Shown piece by piece: positions 44,110 to 54,275 of a stretch of DNA of 64,000 nt. The notes beneath the pieces are model-generated. The model made no database searches and had not been told where the DNA came from. It was given only the letters and a program-made list of their open reading frames with translations. Source of the DNA: Aromatoleum evansii (GTDB lineage Bacteria; Pseudomonadota; Gammaproteobacteria; Burkholderiales; Rhodocyclaceae); NCBI RefSeq assembly GCF_012910805.1, contig NZ_WTVK01000014.1, positions 1-64,000 on the forward strand, written 5' to 3'. The translations under genes and the position numbers were made by a program. Numbering within the stretch: the stretch's first letter is position 1; each line of letters opens with the position of its first letter.

Positions 44110-44757
44110 TCAGCCGGCTACCGGTTCGCCCGACTCGATCGGCGCGCCGGTGCAGGCCAGCACCTCCTCGACGTCCCCCCCCGGGGCGGTCTCGACGAGG
44201 CGTAGGCCCTTCGGCGTGACGTCGAGCACGCACAGATCGGTGATGATGCGGTTGACGACGCCGACGCCGGTGAGCGGCAGCTCGCAGCGGCGCAGGATCT
44301 TGGGCGCGCCGTCCTTGCTGCAGTGCTCCATCATCACGATCACGCGGCGCACGCCGGCGACGAGGTCCATCGCGCCGCCCATGCCCTTCACGAGCTTGCC
44401 GGGGATCATCCAGTTCGCGAGGTCGCCGTGCTCGCTGACCTGCATCGCGCCGAGGATCGCGAGGTCGATGTGACCGCCGCGGATCATCGCGAAGGAGTCC
44501 GCGCTGCTGAAGATGCTGCTGCCGGCGAGCGTGGTGATGGTCTGCTTGCCGGCGTTGATGAGGTCGGCGTCGACCTCGGCTTCGGTCGGGAACGGGCCGA
44601 TGCCGAGCAGGCCGTTCTCCGACTGCAGCCACACATCCATGCCCGGCGGAATGTGGTTGGCGACCAGGGTCGGCATGCCGATGCCGAGGTTCACGTAGAA
44701 GCCGCTGCGCAGTTCCTGCGCGGCGCGGCGCGCCATGTCGTTGCGGGTCCAGGCCAT
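44110..44757 (-). CDS. 3-oxoacid CoA-transferase, subunit B
   Basis: A 215-residue class I CoA-transferase beta subunit. The catalytic Glu lies in [12 protein letters not shown] (the ENG motif, about residue 47); [15 protein letters not shown] and [15 protein letters not shown] are family landmarks. With subunit A, encoded two bases upstream, it moves CoA from succinyl-CoA (or acetyl-CoA) to acetoacetate. In this cluster its likely job is to activate acetoacetate formed from acetone. Last gene of the minus-strand catabolic run. Confidence 0.92.
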   Translation of the reverse strand: MAWTRNDMARRAAQELRSGFYVNLGIGMPTLVANHIPPGMDVWLQSENGLLGIGPFPTEAEVDADLINAGKQTITTLAGSSIFSSADSFAMIRGGHIDLAILGAMQVSEHGDLANWMIPGKLVKGMGGAMDLVAGVRRVIVMMEHCSKDGAPKILRRCELPLTGVGVVNRIITDLCVLDVTPKGLRLVETAPGGDVEEVLACTGAPIESGEPVAG

Positions 44758-44759
44758 GA

Positions 44760-45458
44760 TCACTCCTGCCGTGTCGTGCGTTGTTCGATGTGCTTCGCGG
44801 GGCGCGGATTGACGACGATGCGCTGGACGAAGACGCCGGGGGTATGGATGTGGTCGGGGTCGAGCGTGCCGGTGTCGACCAGCTCCTCGACCTCGGCCAC
44901 GGTGATGCGGCCCGCCGTGGCGACGACCGGGTTGAAGTTGCGCGCGGTCTTGCGATACACGAGGTTGCCCGCGCGATCGGCCTTCCACGCCTTGACCAGC
45001 GCGATGTCGGCCGTGAGCGAACGCTCGAGCAGGTAGCGCTTGCCGTCGATGTCGCGCTCCTCCTTGCCCTCGGCGACGAGCGTGCCGACGCCGGTGCGGG
45101 TGTAGAAGGCCGGGATGCCGGCCCCGCCGGCGCGCAGCTTCTCGGCGAGGGTGCCCTGCGGCGTGAGCTCGACTTCGAGCTCGCCGGAGAGCAGCTGGCG
45201 CTCGAACTCGGCGTTCTCGCCGACGTAGGACGCGACCATCTTGCGGATCTGCCGCGATTCGAGCAGCAGGCCGAGGCCGATGCCGTCGACACCGGCGTTG
45301 TTGCTGATCACCGTAAGGCCCTTGGCCTTCGAGTCGCGCAGTCCGTGGATCAGCATCTCGGGGATGCCGCACAGTCCGAAACCGCCGACCGCGACGGTCT
45401 GTCCGTCGCGCACGACGTCGGCCAAGGCGGTGGCCGCGTCCGTAAATACCTTGCTCAT
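44760..45458 (-). CDS. 3-oxoacid CoA-transferase, subunit A
   Basis: A 232-residue alpha subunit with [20 protein letters not shown] (24-43), [19 protein letters not shown] and [27 protein letters not shown], all standard for succinyl-CoA:3-oxoacid CoA-transferases. It precedes subunit B with a 2-base gap and follows the acyl-CoA ligase by 26 bases, so ligase and transferase are co-transcribed. Confidence 0.92.
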   Translation of the reverse strand: MSKVFTDAATALADVVRDGQTVAVGGFGLCGIPEMLIHGLRDSKAKGLTVISNNAGVDGIGLGLLLESRQIRKMVASYVGENAEFERQLLSGELEVELTPQGTLAEKLRAGGAGIPAFYTRTGVGTLVAEGKEERDIDGKRYLLERSLTADIALVKAWKADRAGNLVYRKTARNFNPVVATAGRITVAEVEELVDTGTLDPDHIHTPGVFVQRIVVNPRPAKHIEQRTTRQE

Positions 45459-45484
45459 GATGTCCTCCTCTTGATGGTCATGTC

Positions 45485-47473
45485 TCATGCCTGCACTGCC
45501 GCGGAGGCCTCGCGCAGGGCGCGTCCGAGTGCCCCCACCGCGTCGATCGCCCCGGGGTTCTCGATCGACGACAGGTCGCCGAGTCCCGTGCCGAGATAGG
45601 CGCCGCGCATCACGCGCCGCACCGTCTTGCCGTTGCGCGTCTTGGGAATCGCGACGACGCGGTGCACCCGCGCCGGGCGCAGCGGCTTGCCGAGCTGGCG
45701 TCCGACATGCTCGACGAGTTCGGCCTCGAGGTCCGGCCAGGGGCGCGCGGCCTCCGCGGCGCCGTCCGCGACCGTGACGAAGCACACCACCGCCTCGCCC
45801 TTGATCTCGTCGGGCACGCCGACCGCGACGGCCTCGACGACGAGCGGATGCGACACCAGCGCCGATTCGAAGTCGGCGGGGCCGACGCGCTTGCCGGCGA
45901 CCTTGATGGTGTCGTCGCTGCGCCCGTGCACGAACCAGTGGCCGTCCTCATCCACGCGCGCCCAGTCGCCATGCACCCACACGTCCGGCCACACCGACCA
46001 GTACGCCTCGCGATAGCGCGCGGGGTCGCGCCAGAAGCCGTTGGTCATGCCCGGCCACGGTGCGCGGATGGCGAGTTCGCCGACGCTGCCGCGCAAGGGA
46101 CGACCGTCCGCATCCATCACGTCGGCCGCCACGCCCGGGATCGGTCCGTTGAACGAACCCGGTTTTTGCGGCAGGCCGGGGAAGCAGGCGAGGATGCCGC
46201 CCCCGATCTCGGTGCCGCCCGAGTAATTGATGATGGGCCGGCGCGAGCGGCCGACCTGCTCGTACAGCCACAGCCACGGCGCCTCGTTCCACGCCTCGCC
46301 GGTCGAGCCGAACACCCGCAGGCGCTCGATCGCGGCCGGCTCCGGTACGCTGCCCTCGTTCGCCATCAGCAGGCGCACGAGTGTCGGCGACAGGCCGAAG
46401 TGCGTGACGCCATGGCGTTCGACCACCTGCCACAGGCGGCCCGCGTCGGGGTAGTCGGGCGTGCCTTCGTAAAAGACGAGGGTCGCGCCGAGCATCAGGC
46501 CGCCATAGACCATCCACGGCCCCATCAGCCAGCCCATGTCGGTGACCCACATCAGCGTGTCGTCGGCCCGCAGGTCGAAAGCCATCATCAGGTCCTGCGC
46601 GGCCTTCACCGGGAATCCGGCGTGCGTGTGCACGACGCCCTTGGGCTTGCCCGTCGTGCCGGAGGTGTAGATCAGCATCAGCGTCTGGTCGGCGGGGAAG
46701 GCCGTCAGCGGGCAGGTCGACACCGACACGGGCAGGCGGCGGTAGTCGAACTCGATACAGTCGTCCGTCCCCTCCCCCTCCTGCGCGCGGAGCCCCGTAC
46801 CGAGGCGGTCGACGATCACGAGGTGGCGCAGCGACGGGCACTCGCGCACCGCCGCGCGGGCGTCGGCGAGCATGTCGACGCGCTTGCCGCGGCGGTAGTA
46901 GCCGTTGGCGCACACGAGCAGGCGCGCGTCGCAGTCCTGCACGCGCTGTGCGACCGAGTCGGCGCCATAGCCGGAAAAGAACGGGATGAAGATCGCGCCG
47001 ATGCGGGTCGCCGCGAGCATCATCACGGCCGCTTCGGGAATCATCGGCAGGTAAAGCGCGATGCGGTCGCCCTCGCCCACTCCGAGCGCACGCAGGCCCG
47101 CCGCGACGCGCTCGACCTCGGCCGCGAGCTCGGCATAGCTGATCGTGCGCAGTTCGCCACGGTCGCCCTCCCAGCGGATCGCGATCTTGGTCGGCGTCGC
47201 GCGCGCATGCTTGCCGACGAGGTTGTCGACGAGGTCCAACCGCCCGCCGACGAACCACTTGGGCCACATGACGCCGCCTGAAAGGTCGAGCGTCTGCCGG
47301 TAAGGCCTCACCCAGCGCAGATCGATCGCGTCGAGCACCTGGTCCCAGAAGCGTCGAGGGTCCCGGGCGGCGCGCTCGCGCAACGCGTCGAGGTCGCGGT
47401 CGCCGTGGCGCGCGATGAACTGCGCCAGCTGCGTCGTGCGCCATTCGCAGCCTGTGGCCTGGTATGTCTGCAT
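45485..47473 (-). CDS. AMP-forming acyl-CoA ligase, probable acetoacetyl-CoA synthetase
   Basis: A 662-residue ANL-family ligase. The phosphate loop is [16 protein letters not shown] (269-284); later motifs are [38 protein letters not shown] (hinge) and the adenylation Lys in [10 protein letters not shown]. Length and the N-terminal ACAS-like cap fit acetyl- or acetoacetyl-CoA synthetases. Its place in the acetone cluster favours acetoacetate. The ATG at 47473 follows GGGAG. An intrinsic terminator lies between it and the DUF1329 gene, so it depends on read-through or a promoter not obvious to me. Confidence 0.85.
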   Translation of the reverse strand: MQTYQATGCEWRTTQLAQFIARHGDRDLDALRERAARDPRRFWDQVLDAIDLRWVRPYRQTLDLSGGVMWPKWFVGGRLDLVDNLVGKHARATPTKIAIRWEGDRGELRTISYAELAAEVERVAAGLRALGVGEGDRIALYLPMIPEAAVMMLAATRIGAIFIPFFSGYGADSVAQRVQDCDARLLVCANGYYRRGKRVDMLADARAAVRECPSLRHLVIVDRLGTGLRAQEGEGTDDCIEFDYRRLPVSVSTCPLTAFPADQTLMLIYTSGTTGKPKGVVHTHAGFPVKAAQDLMMAFDLRADDTLMWVTDMGWLMGPWMVYGGLMLGATLVFYEGTPDYPDAGRLWQVVERHGVTHFGLSPTLVRLLMANEGSVPEPAAIERLRVFGSTGEAWNEAPWLWLYEQVGRSRRPIINYSGGTEIGGGILACFPGLPQKPGSFNGPIPGVAADVMDADGRPLRGSVGELAIRAPWPGMTNGFWRDPARYREAYWSVWPDVWVHGDWARVDEDGHWFVHGRSDDTIKVAGKRVGPADFESALVSHPLVVEAVAVGVPDEIKGEAVVCFVTVADGAAEAARPWPDLEAELVEHVGRQLGKPLRPARVHRVVAIPKTRNGKTVRRVMRGAYLGTGLGDLSSIENPGAIDAVGALGRALREASAAVQA

Positions 47474-47531
47474 GTCGAAGTGCTCCCTTGTCCTGATCGC
47501 CACCACCCGCTTCGCCGGCGCTGCCCCCGCG

Positions 47532-47568
47532 AGAAAAATGTCCGCCCCGAAATTGGGCTGGGGCGGAC
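47532..47568 (-). terminator. Intrinsic terminator inside the acetone cluster
   Basis: On the minus strand a 9-bp GC stem (GTCCGCCCC / GGGGCGGAC) with an 11-base loop is followed at once by ATTTTTCTC. It lies 45 bases beyond the DUF1329 gene and 59 bases before the ligase start. It should lower transcription of the CoA-activation genes relative to acxABC. Confidence 0.72.
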
Positions 47569-47612
47569 CAAGGGGGAGACTGCGGTACCGGCGCGGGCGG
47601 CGGAAGGCGACC

Positions 47613-48941
47613 TCAGCGGCTGCCAGCCCCGGTCGCGACCTCCTCCAGCACGTTCAGCGACACGTCGGTGTCCTTCACGCCTTTCGGGTTGGATTTCATG
47701 TTGGACGACCAGTTGGTCGCGTGACCGCGCTTGACGTCGATGATGTGGCCGACGACCGGCATCACCGCCTTGTAGCCGTCGTCGCCCACGTCCGGCCGGT
47801 TCTGGAAGATGAACATCTTCCAGAACTCACCCTTGCGATCGAGCGCGTAGCCCAGGTAGGGCCGCGGGAAGTCCACCTCGATGTACGCGACCTTCTTGCT
47901 GTACGGATGCTCGGCGGGCGGCGTGCCTTCGACGACGTACACCTCGCGCGGCTCCCATTCGACGTCCTTCGCCGGATTGGCGAACGGCGGCTCGGCCATG
48001 TTGATGCGCGGGAAGCGCTTCTGCGGCTCGCTCCACGGTTGCGCGGTGTCGACGCTAACCTCCGGGCTGTGCGCGATCGCGAGCACCCAGCGCTTCTCCA
48101 CGAGCTTGTTCTGGGTGTACTTGGTCGGCCACGCGTCCCAGATGTCCCAGTCGTCGTAGAGCTGGTCGGTGCCGCCGATCGGGTCCATCCATGCGCCGCC
48201 GGAGAGGCGCCGCGTGCGCCGCACCGACTTCAGGTAGGCATAGGAGTCGTCCGGCTTGGCCGAGTCGGGTTGGTTGTAGCGCACCGAGAAGGTGCCCAGG
48301 CCGCGGATGTCCTGCGGGTAATGCGCGACGAAGTAGGTCTTCTGCGAGATGTCGCCGTCGCCGACCGAGACCGGCCCGCCGTCGAGCCGCCCTTCCATGT
48401 AGTAGCGCCGCGACTGGAAGGCCTGCACGCGCTCGTAACCCTTCTTCGCGTCGAGGAACACCCAGGCGATGTCACGCAGGTCCATCGTCGCGCCGTAGGT
48501 CGCGGCGCGCAGGTTCCAGATCACCTTGTCGCCCGCGTTCGGGTCGTCCATCTTGATTGTTTCCGGCGGGAAGGGCATGCCGGCCTTCCAGCCGGTGATC
48601 GTGCGGTCGGCCGGATTGAACTTGACCTCCTTCGACCACTTCTTCGTCGCCTCGACGTACTTCGGGTCCATCTCGATCTTCTTCGAGTGCGCGATCTTGA
48701 TGGTGAGCCCGTAGTTCGTGATCATCCACTCGAGCTTCTCCGGGATCATGCTGGCTATGGTCTTGCCCTCGAAGGTGTCCTCCTTGACGCTCGCGAGGTT
48801 GTCCTTCGTGATGATGAAGCCGGGCTCGAGCACCTTGGCGTGCGCGCCCGCTGCGGCGAACAGCGCCGTGAGGGCGAGGCCGGTGCCTGCCGCGAGTTGC
48901 CGCACCGAGGGACGGACGGCACAGGTGAAATTTTTCTGCAT
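47613..48941 (-). CDS. DUF1329 periplasmic protein
   Basis: A 442-residue exported protein: signal region (about 15-35, ending GAHAKV), then a DUF1329 domain with FEGKTIASMIPEKLEWMI, YERVQAFQSRRYYMEGRL and VRRTRRLSGGAWMDPIGGTDQLYDDWDIWDAWP. DUF1329 has a LolA/LolB-like hydrophobic-pocket fold and usually occurs with DUF1302 barrels and MMPL-type permeases in clusters for hydrophobic compounds. It follows the DUF1302 gene by 20 bases. Its substrate in an acetone cluster is unclear. Confidence 0.88.
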   Translation of the reverse strand: MQKNFTCAVRPSVRQLAAGTGLALTALFAAAGAHAKVLEPGFIITKDNLASVKEDTFEGKTIASMIPEKLEWMITNYGLTIKIAHSKKIEMDPKYVEATKKWSKEVKFNPADRTITGWKAGMPFPPETIKMDDPNAGDKVIWNLRAATYGATMDLRDIAWVFLDAKKGYERVQAFQSRRYYMEGRLDGGPVSVGDGDISQKTYFVAHYPQDIRGLGTFSVRYNQPDSAKPDDSYAYLKSVRRTRRLSGGAWMDPIGGTDQLYDDWDIWDAWPTKYTQNKLVEKRWVLAIAHSPEVSVDTAQPWSEPQKRFPRINMAEPPFANPAKDVEWEPREVYVVEGTPPAEHPYSKKVAYIEVDFPRPYLGYALDRKGEFWKMFIFQNRPDVGDDGYKAVMPVVGHIIDVKRGHATNWSSNMKSNPKGVKDTDVSLNVLEEVATGAGSR

Positions 48942-48961
48942 GGTGGGTCTCCTCTCTTTTT

Positions 48962-50581
48962 TCAGAACTGCCGGGTCAAGCGGAAAACGAGCTGGCTGGC
49001 GTTGTCGAAGTAGCCGAAGAGCTGCGAACGCTCGCCACTGAACTGGACCTTGTTGGAACGGTTGCCGGTCCAGAAGATGTCCGCCTCGATGCGCGCGAGC
49101 CATTCGTCGTTGAGCGTCAGCGACACGCTGGGGATCGCGAAACCGCCGCCGTGGCTGAGGTCGAAGCCGATCGCGAAGCCCGGGTTGATCGTGTCGTTGC
49201 GGTAGTTCAGCGTCGTGAACGCGGTCAGGATGGTGTTGTGCTCGGTGAGCGGCGTGCCGTACGCGAACAGGCGCACGAGGTCGTCCGACTCCTTGAAGTT
49301 CAGCACCTGCGTGTCGAACAGCTGGATCGACGAGAACGAGGGCCGCGAGGTGCCGAAAACGCCCTGCAGATCGAGGTCCTTGTCGATGCGCAGCATCGTC
49401 GTCAGCGTGTCCTTCAACTTCACGCCGCCCAGGCCGATACCGACATTTCCGGGCACCGTCGGGTTGAGGAAGGCGCCCGTGCCGATGTTGTAGGGCTGAT
49501 CCTTGGTGTAGGCCATCTCCGCGCTGAGCACGGCATCCAGCGTGGCGCTGTAGCCGCTCACGGTCATCCCGTAGACGTCGATCTGCGGGTGGATCCGGTC
49601 GAACACCGCCCCTTCCGGCGCCTTCTTGTACGGCCTGAAGGCGGAGTTCGCGACCGGGTCGGCCGAGAAGGTCGTGAGCCAGGCGAAGGAGTAGCTGAGG
49701 CCGAGGGCCTCGCCCGACCAGCGCACGCCGCCGGTGACGTCGCGGTAGTCGCCTGCCGGGTGGTCACAGTCCTTGTCGGTGACCGCGGTGAGGTCGAAGC
49801 CGCGGTAGGGCTGGAAGAACCAGCGTCCGCCCTGGATATCGTAGGTGTTGCCGATGTCCTGGCAGCGGTCGACGCCGGGGCGGATGTAGGCGGCCAGCAT
49901 GCCGTCGGCCTCGGGCACGCGGATCTTGGTCGAGATCAGCGTCAGCGGCTTCCTCCATTCCTCGTTCTCGCCCTCGAAGAACAGACGCCACGACAGGTCG
50001 TAGCCATGCACGAGGTCCATCGCATGGAAAAAGTCCGACTCGCCCCACACCAGCTGCTGCTTGCCGGCCTTCACGGTGACGCGCTCGCCGAGCGGGATCT
50101 CGGCCCAGAACTCGCGCACCTCGCCGCGGTTGTAGTTGTCGAGGATGCTGCTCGCGTGGCCGCCGCGGTTGGTGCCGTTGGTTTCGCGCAAGCGCTCCAG
50201 GTCGTCGAGATAGTCGGTCTTGTACTCGCGGTCGACGCGGCCGATCGCCTTCCACTTGATCGGCCCGGTCTTGGCGTCCGCGTCGAGCAGCAGCGAACCG
50301 CGCACCATCGACAGCTTGCCCTTGCTCTTCTCGCCGATCGCCTTCAGCTCCGGCTGGTCCTCCAGGTTCACCGACACCCAGCCGCGCGCGTAGCCGGACA
50401 GGTTGAAACTGAAGTCGTCGGCAGCCCAGGACTTCATCGTGCCCTCGCCACCGGGCAGCGCCGCAAGCTCGTAATTCGTGCTCGCATCGGCGCCCCGGGC
50501 GGGGCCGCCCGCCAGCCCGGCGAGGGCCGCGGCCACCGCCAGCGCCGACGCCCTGATCTTTGTTACTCCCTTGCTCCTCAT
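48962..50581 (-). CDS. DUF1302 outer-membrane barrel-like protein
   Basis: A 539-residue protein with a signal peptide (about 10-31, ending GPARGAD) and many alternating amphipathic strands ending in a C-terminal Phe (LVFRLTRQF), the outer-membrane insertion signal. Family motifs include FNLSGYARGWVSVNLED, EFWAEIPLGERVTVKAGKQQLVWGESDFFHAMD. Its length and strand pattern fit a large barrel. With DUF1329, MMPL and YCF48 proteins it may make a trans-envelope route for hydrophobic molecules. Confidence 0.88.
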   Translation of the reverse strand: MRSKGVTKIRASALAVAAALAGLAGGPARGADASTNYELAALPGGEGTMKSWAADDFSFNLSGYARGWVSVNLEDQPELKAIGEKSKGKLSMVRGSLLLDADAKTGPIKWKAIGRVDREYKTDYLDDLERLRETNGTNRGGHASSILDNYNRGEVREFWAEIPLGERVTVKAGKQQLVWGESDFFHAMDLVHGYDLSWRLFFEGENEEWRKPLTLISTKIRVPEADGMLAAYIRPGVDRCQDIGNTYDIQGGRWFFQPYRGFDLTAVTDKDCDHPAGDYRDVTGGVRWSGEALGLSYSFAWLTTFSADPVANSAFRPYKKAPEGAVFDRIHPQIDVYGMTVSGYSATLDAVLSAEMAYTKDQPYNIGTGAFLNPTVPGNVGIGLGGVKLKDTLTTMLRIDKDLDLQGVFGTSRPSFSSIQLFDTQVLNFKESDDLVRLFAYGTPLTEHNTILTAFTTLNYRNDTINPGFAIGFDLSHGGGFAIPSVSLTLNDEWLARIEADIFWTGNRSNKVQFSGERSQLFGYFDNASQLVFRLTRQF

Positions 50582-50666
50582 CTCCTCGCTCCTTGTCGTT
50601 TTGTCACTGCTCTGAAGGGGTCATGGACGGACGCGGCGGGGATCCCGTCGCGTCCGCGGGGGTGGA

Positions 50667-53042
50667 TCAGCCGACCAGCACGGGTTCGGCCTGCTCGATG
50701 GGACGGCGCTTGCTGCCGACGATGAATTCCGGACGGAACACATAGACGAGGGCCGGCATGATGAAGAGCGCACTGAAGGCCGAGATGAACAGCCACAACG
50801 CGATCAGCACGCCCATGTCGGCCTGCAGGCGCAGCGACGAGAAGTGCCACAGCACGACACTGGTGATGAGCGTCATCGCCGTGATCAGCACGCCCTTGCC
50901 GGGGCCCATCAGCGCATTGACGATCGCGCGCTCGACGTTGTGCGCGCGGTGCAGGTTCTCGCGGATGCCATCGACGATGTAGAAGGTGTAATCGACGCCC
51001 AGCCCGATGCCGAGCGCGACCACCGGCAGCGTGTTGATGTTCATGCCGATGCCCTGCCACGCCATATAGCTGAAGGTGATCGTGTTCGACAGCAGCACGG
51101 GGATCATGAAGAACACCCCTGCGACCGTGGAGCGGTAGGTGATCGTGCAGCACACCACCAGCACCAGCAGCGCCAGCGCGATGGCCTCGATCTGCCCGGC
51201 GAGAATCACCTCGTTCACCGCCGCCAGCACGCCGACCAGCCCGCCCGCCAGCAGATACTCCGCGCCCTTCACCGGATGCTCGGCGACGTAGTCGCGCACC
51301 CGCGCCACCGCGGTGCGGATCGTCTCGCCCTGGTGGTCGCGGAAGAACAGCGTCACCGCCCCGTTCTTCGCGTCGGCATCGGCGTAGCGGTCCATGTCGC
51401 CCGGGTCCGAGCCGGACACGAACATGTACATCAGCTCGGCGTTTTCCTCTGTGCTCTTGCCGAGCTCCTGGTACATCGGATTGCCCTCGCGCAGCACGCG
51501 GTTCACCTGCGGCAGGATGTCCGCAAGCGAGATGCTGCCGCCGACCTCCGGCTGGGCCTCCATGTACTTCTGGAAGCGCGTCATGCTCGACAGCACCTCG
51601 GGTTCGCGCAGCGCCCCCGGCTCCTTGCCGGCGACGACGACGAACATGCGGTCGGAGCCCTGGAACTGGCGGTTGATCTCGGCCGCGTCGCGGTTGTAGT
51701 CCGATTCGGGCCACAGGATCGGCGAGCCGGGGTTGGCGTCGCCCACCTTCAGGTTGAAGGCGTACAGCCCCGACACGACGAACACCGCAGCGGCCATGCC
51801 CAGCACCGCGTAGCGCCAGCGCGTCGTCACGATCGCCGAGCAGATCCCGAGGATGCGCATCAGCAGCGGGTTGATGTTCACCGGGTGGATGAAGCGCTGG
51901 CGCGAGCCGAACCACGACAGCATCACCGGCGTGAGGACCAGCGCGCTTACGGCGATGGTGAGCACCCACACCGTGCCGATGAAGGAGATCTTCTGCAGCA
52001 GCGGGATCGGCGTCAGCGCAACGACCAGCACGCAGCCGGCATCGGCCACGATCGCGAGCATGCTGGGCTTGAACAGGTTGCGTGCGCTGGCCCGTGCGGC
52101 GGCCGCGGCGCTCGGCGTGCCCTGCCGTGTCTCGTCGTCGAAACGCGCGATGAGCTGCACCGAGTTCGAGATCGCCTGCGCGGTGATGAGGAAGGCCACG
52201 ACGACGACCAGCGGGTCGAGGTGGAAGCCCATCAGGCGCGCGGCACCCAGCGCCCAGATCGCACTGACGAGGCCGGCGAGCAGCGGCAGCACCGTGCCGT
52301 GCCAGGTGCGCGTGATCAGGCACAGCAGCACGACCAGCGCGGCGACGGCGGCGAAGAAGATCGTCAGCGTCTCCTGCAGGTAGTGGTTCACCCAGCCGTA
52401 GAGCACCGGCTCGCCGACGATGCGCACCTTCACGCCGTCGCCCTCGGCTTCGCCGACGAGCTTCATCAGCTGGTTGAAGGCGCGCGTGTAGTCCATGTTG
52501 CCGTCGCTGAAGTCCAGCGTCACGAGCGTCGCCTTCAGGTCTGTCGACACGTAAGGGCCGTACACCAGCGGGTTGTTGAGCACCGCCGCCTTCAGCGCCG
52601 CGAGCTCTCCCGCGCCCTGCGGCAGGTCGGGCCACATCAGGGGCCGCGACTCGACCCCTTCGGTCGATGCGCGCACCTCCTTGATCTTCTTCGAGGCCAG
52701 CGAAATGATCTGGTAGGTATCGACGCCCTCGACCTGCTGCAGGTCGACCGTGAGCTTCTGCACCTTGCCGAGCACCACCGGATCGAAGATGTCGCCCTGC
52801 TCCACCTCGAGCATGATGCTGACCATGTTCGAACCGCCGAACGTCTTGCTGAAGCGCTGGTTCACCTCCACGTACGGATGGTTGCGCGGGAGCAGATCGC
52901 TGAAGATCGTCTTCACCTCGATCTGGCTCGCCTGCCAGCCCATCGCCAAGGTAACCACGGCGACCGCGGCGACGACCAGCGCGCGGAAGCGGATGAGGAA
53001 GGCGAAGGCCGCGTCGACCTTGCCGAAAGTCGTGTTCTTCAT
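50667..53042 (-). CDS. MMPL/RND-superfamily permease
   Basis: A 791-residue permease with about 12 membrane helices in two halves, each preceded by a periplasmic loop. Family marks: GWQASQIEVKTIFSDLLPRNHPY, VVALGIGLGVDYTFYIVDGIRENL (the GxGVDY motif of MMPL-type helix 4/10). It is closer to the HpnN/MMPL lipid exporters than to AcrB. It lies 10 bases after the YCF48-type gene. It is the only integral transporter of the acetone cluster. Confidence 0.9.
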   Translation of the reverse strand: MKNTTFGKVDAAFAFLIRFRALVVAAVAVVTLAMGWQASQIEVKTIFSDLLPRNHPYVEVNQRFSKTFGGSNMVSIMLEVEQGDIFDPVVLGKVQKLTVDLQQVEGVDTYQIISLASKKIKEVRASTEGVESRPLMWPDLPQGAGELAALKAAVLNNPLVYGPYVSTDLKATLVTLDFSDGNMDYTRAFNQLMKLVGEAEGDGVKVRIVGEPVLYGWVNHYLQETLTIFFAAVAALVVLLCLITRTWHGTVLPLLAGLVSAIWALGAARLMGFHLDPLVVVVAFLITAQAISNSVQLIARFDDETRQGTPSAAAAARASARNLFKPSMLAIVADAGCVLVVALTPIPLLQKISFIGTVWVLTIAVSALVLTPVMLSWFGSRQRFIHPVNINPLLMRILGICSAIVTTRWRYAVLGMAAAVFVVSGLYAFNLKVGDANPGSPILWPESDYNRDAAEINRQFQGSDRMFVVVAGKEPGALREPEVLSSMTRFQKYMEAQPEVGGSISLADILPQVNRVLREGNPMYQELGKSTEENAELMYMFVSGSDPGDMDRYADADAKNGAVTLFFRDHQGETIRTAVARVRDYVAEHPVKGAEYLLAGGLVGVLAAVNEVILAGQIEAIALALLVLVVCCTITYRSTVAGVFFMIPVLLSNTITFSYMAWQGIGMNINTLPVVALGIGLGVDYTFYIVDGIRENLHRAHNVERAIVNALMGPGKGVLITAMTLITSVVLWHFSSLRLQADMGVLIALWLFISAFSALFIMPALVYVFRPEFIVGSKRRPIEQAEPVLVG

Positions 53043-53052
53043 CCCCGTGCCC

Positions 53053-54072
53053 TCACATGCGCTTGTGGCCGGCGACGCTCAGCGCGCCATCGTCGAGCAC
53101 GGCGAGATTGCTGCCGGCGAGGAAATAGCGAGAGCCGGCGCGCGCGACCTGGGTGCGCCACGACACGTCGCCTTCGGCCACGCGCCCGAGCTGCCACTGC
53201 GCCGCACCGGCGTCGGCGCTGGCCATCACGCCCTTGTCACCGACCGCCAGCCAGCGGCCGTCGTCCCACACCACGCTGTAGAGATGCTCCCGGGTCAGCG
53301 CGGGCACTTGCTGCCAGCTCGCGCCGCCATCGGAAGTGACGAGGAGCGTGCCGGCGAGCCCCACCGCCACGCCGTTGTCCGCGTCGCGGAAGGCCACGCT
53401 CATCAGGCTGACCTTGTTCGCCATCTCGACCGCCTGCCATGTCGCACCGCCGTCGGCGCTCTTCATCAGCGCTCCGAACTCGCCGACCACCCAGCCCGCG
53501 TCGCCGACGAAGGCCACGTCGTTCCAGGCGCGGTCCTCCTCGGGCAGCACGCGCTTCCAGGTCGCACCGCGGTCGTCGGAGCGCAGCAAGGCGCCGTATT
53601 CGCCGACTGCCCACGCCGCGCCGTTGGCAAGGCGCACGCGGAAGAACTTGTTGGGATTGCCGCTCGACGGAACCTCGGCACGGGTCCAGCTCGCGCCGGC
53701 GTCATGGGTGACGAGCACGATGCCGTCATTGCCGACCGCGACGGCGTCCTGCGCGTCCCACGCGGCGATGCCCTGGAGGTTCGCATCGATCCCCGACGGC
53801 TGGCGTGTCCAGGAGTGGCCGCCGTCCTCGCTGCGCACGATCTTGCCGCCCGCTCCGACCGCCCAGACCGTGCGCTCGTCCGGCGCCGCCACGCCGTAGA
53901 AGCTGTCGCGCCGTTCGATCGCCGGCGGCTCGACCTTCTGCACGACCGCCTCGGCCTTCACGAACAGCCCGGCGTACAGCAGGCCGCCGACGATCACCAG
54001 CGGCGCGGACGACGTCATCAACGTGACGACGCCACGGGCGCCGCCTCCATATTTCCTCAATCGACGCAGCAT
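53053..54072 (-). CDS. YCF48/BNR-repeat beta-propeller protein
   Basis: A 339-residue protein with one N-terminal membrane helix (about 19-42) and six or seven repeats of the BNR/YCF48 kind, each ending in a phrase like SEDGGHSWTRQ, THDAGASWTRA, SDDRGATWKRV, SADGGATWQAV or SDGGASWQQV. Such proteins often accompany MMPL, DUF1302 and DUF1329 genes and are thought to be periplasmic assembly or docking factors. The ATG at 54072 is used because GGAGGAGAG lies just upstream; an ATG five codons earlier overlaps that site. Confidence 0.85.
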   Translation of the reverse strand: MLRRLRKYGGGARGVVTLMTSSAPLVIVGGLLYAGLFVKAEAVVQKVEPPAIERRDSFYGVAAPDERTVWAVGAGGKIVRSEDGGHSWTRQPSGIDANLQGIAAWDAQDAVAVGNDGIVLVTHDAGASWTRAEVPSSGNPNKFFRVRLANGAAWAVGEYGALLRSDDRGATWKRVLPEEDRAWNDVAFVGDAGWVVGEFGALMKSADGGATWQAVEMANKVSLMSVAFRDADNGVAVGLAGTLLVTSDGGASWQQVPALTREHLYSVVWDDGRWLAVGDKGVMASADAGAAQWQLGRVAEGDVSWRTQVARAGSRYFLAGSNLAVLDDGALSVAGHKRM

Positions 54073-54182
54073 CACTCTCTCCTCCACGCCGTGGCCCGGC
54101 GCGTGACTTTCGTTTTTTTGCGTAGCCGAGTCCCTGCAGGGCTCGCGCTCCGCATGGGTGTCGGGGAATTCGGGAAGATGTC

Positions 54183-54238
54183 GGGGCCAGCCTGGCCCCG
54201 GGGTGCCCCGGCCGGCGCCTCCGTCATGGAGGCACCGG
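54183..54238 (-). promoter_or_regulatory. Two successive hairpins after acxC
   Basis: GGGGCCA/TGGCCCC with a 3-base loop (54183-54199) and CCGGCGCCTCC/GGAGGCACCGG with a 5-base loop (54212-54238, one mismatch) lie in the 203-bp gap between acxC and the YCF48-type gene. No T-run follows, so they are more likely RNA-stabilising or processing structures that protect the acxABC part of the transcript. Confidence 0.5.
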
Positions 54239-54275
54239 CCCGCAGGCGCCGGGCCTACCGCCCGGCAGTGACGGC

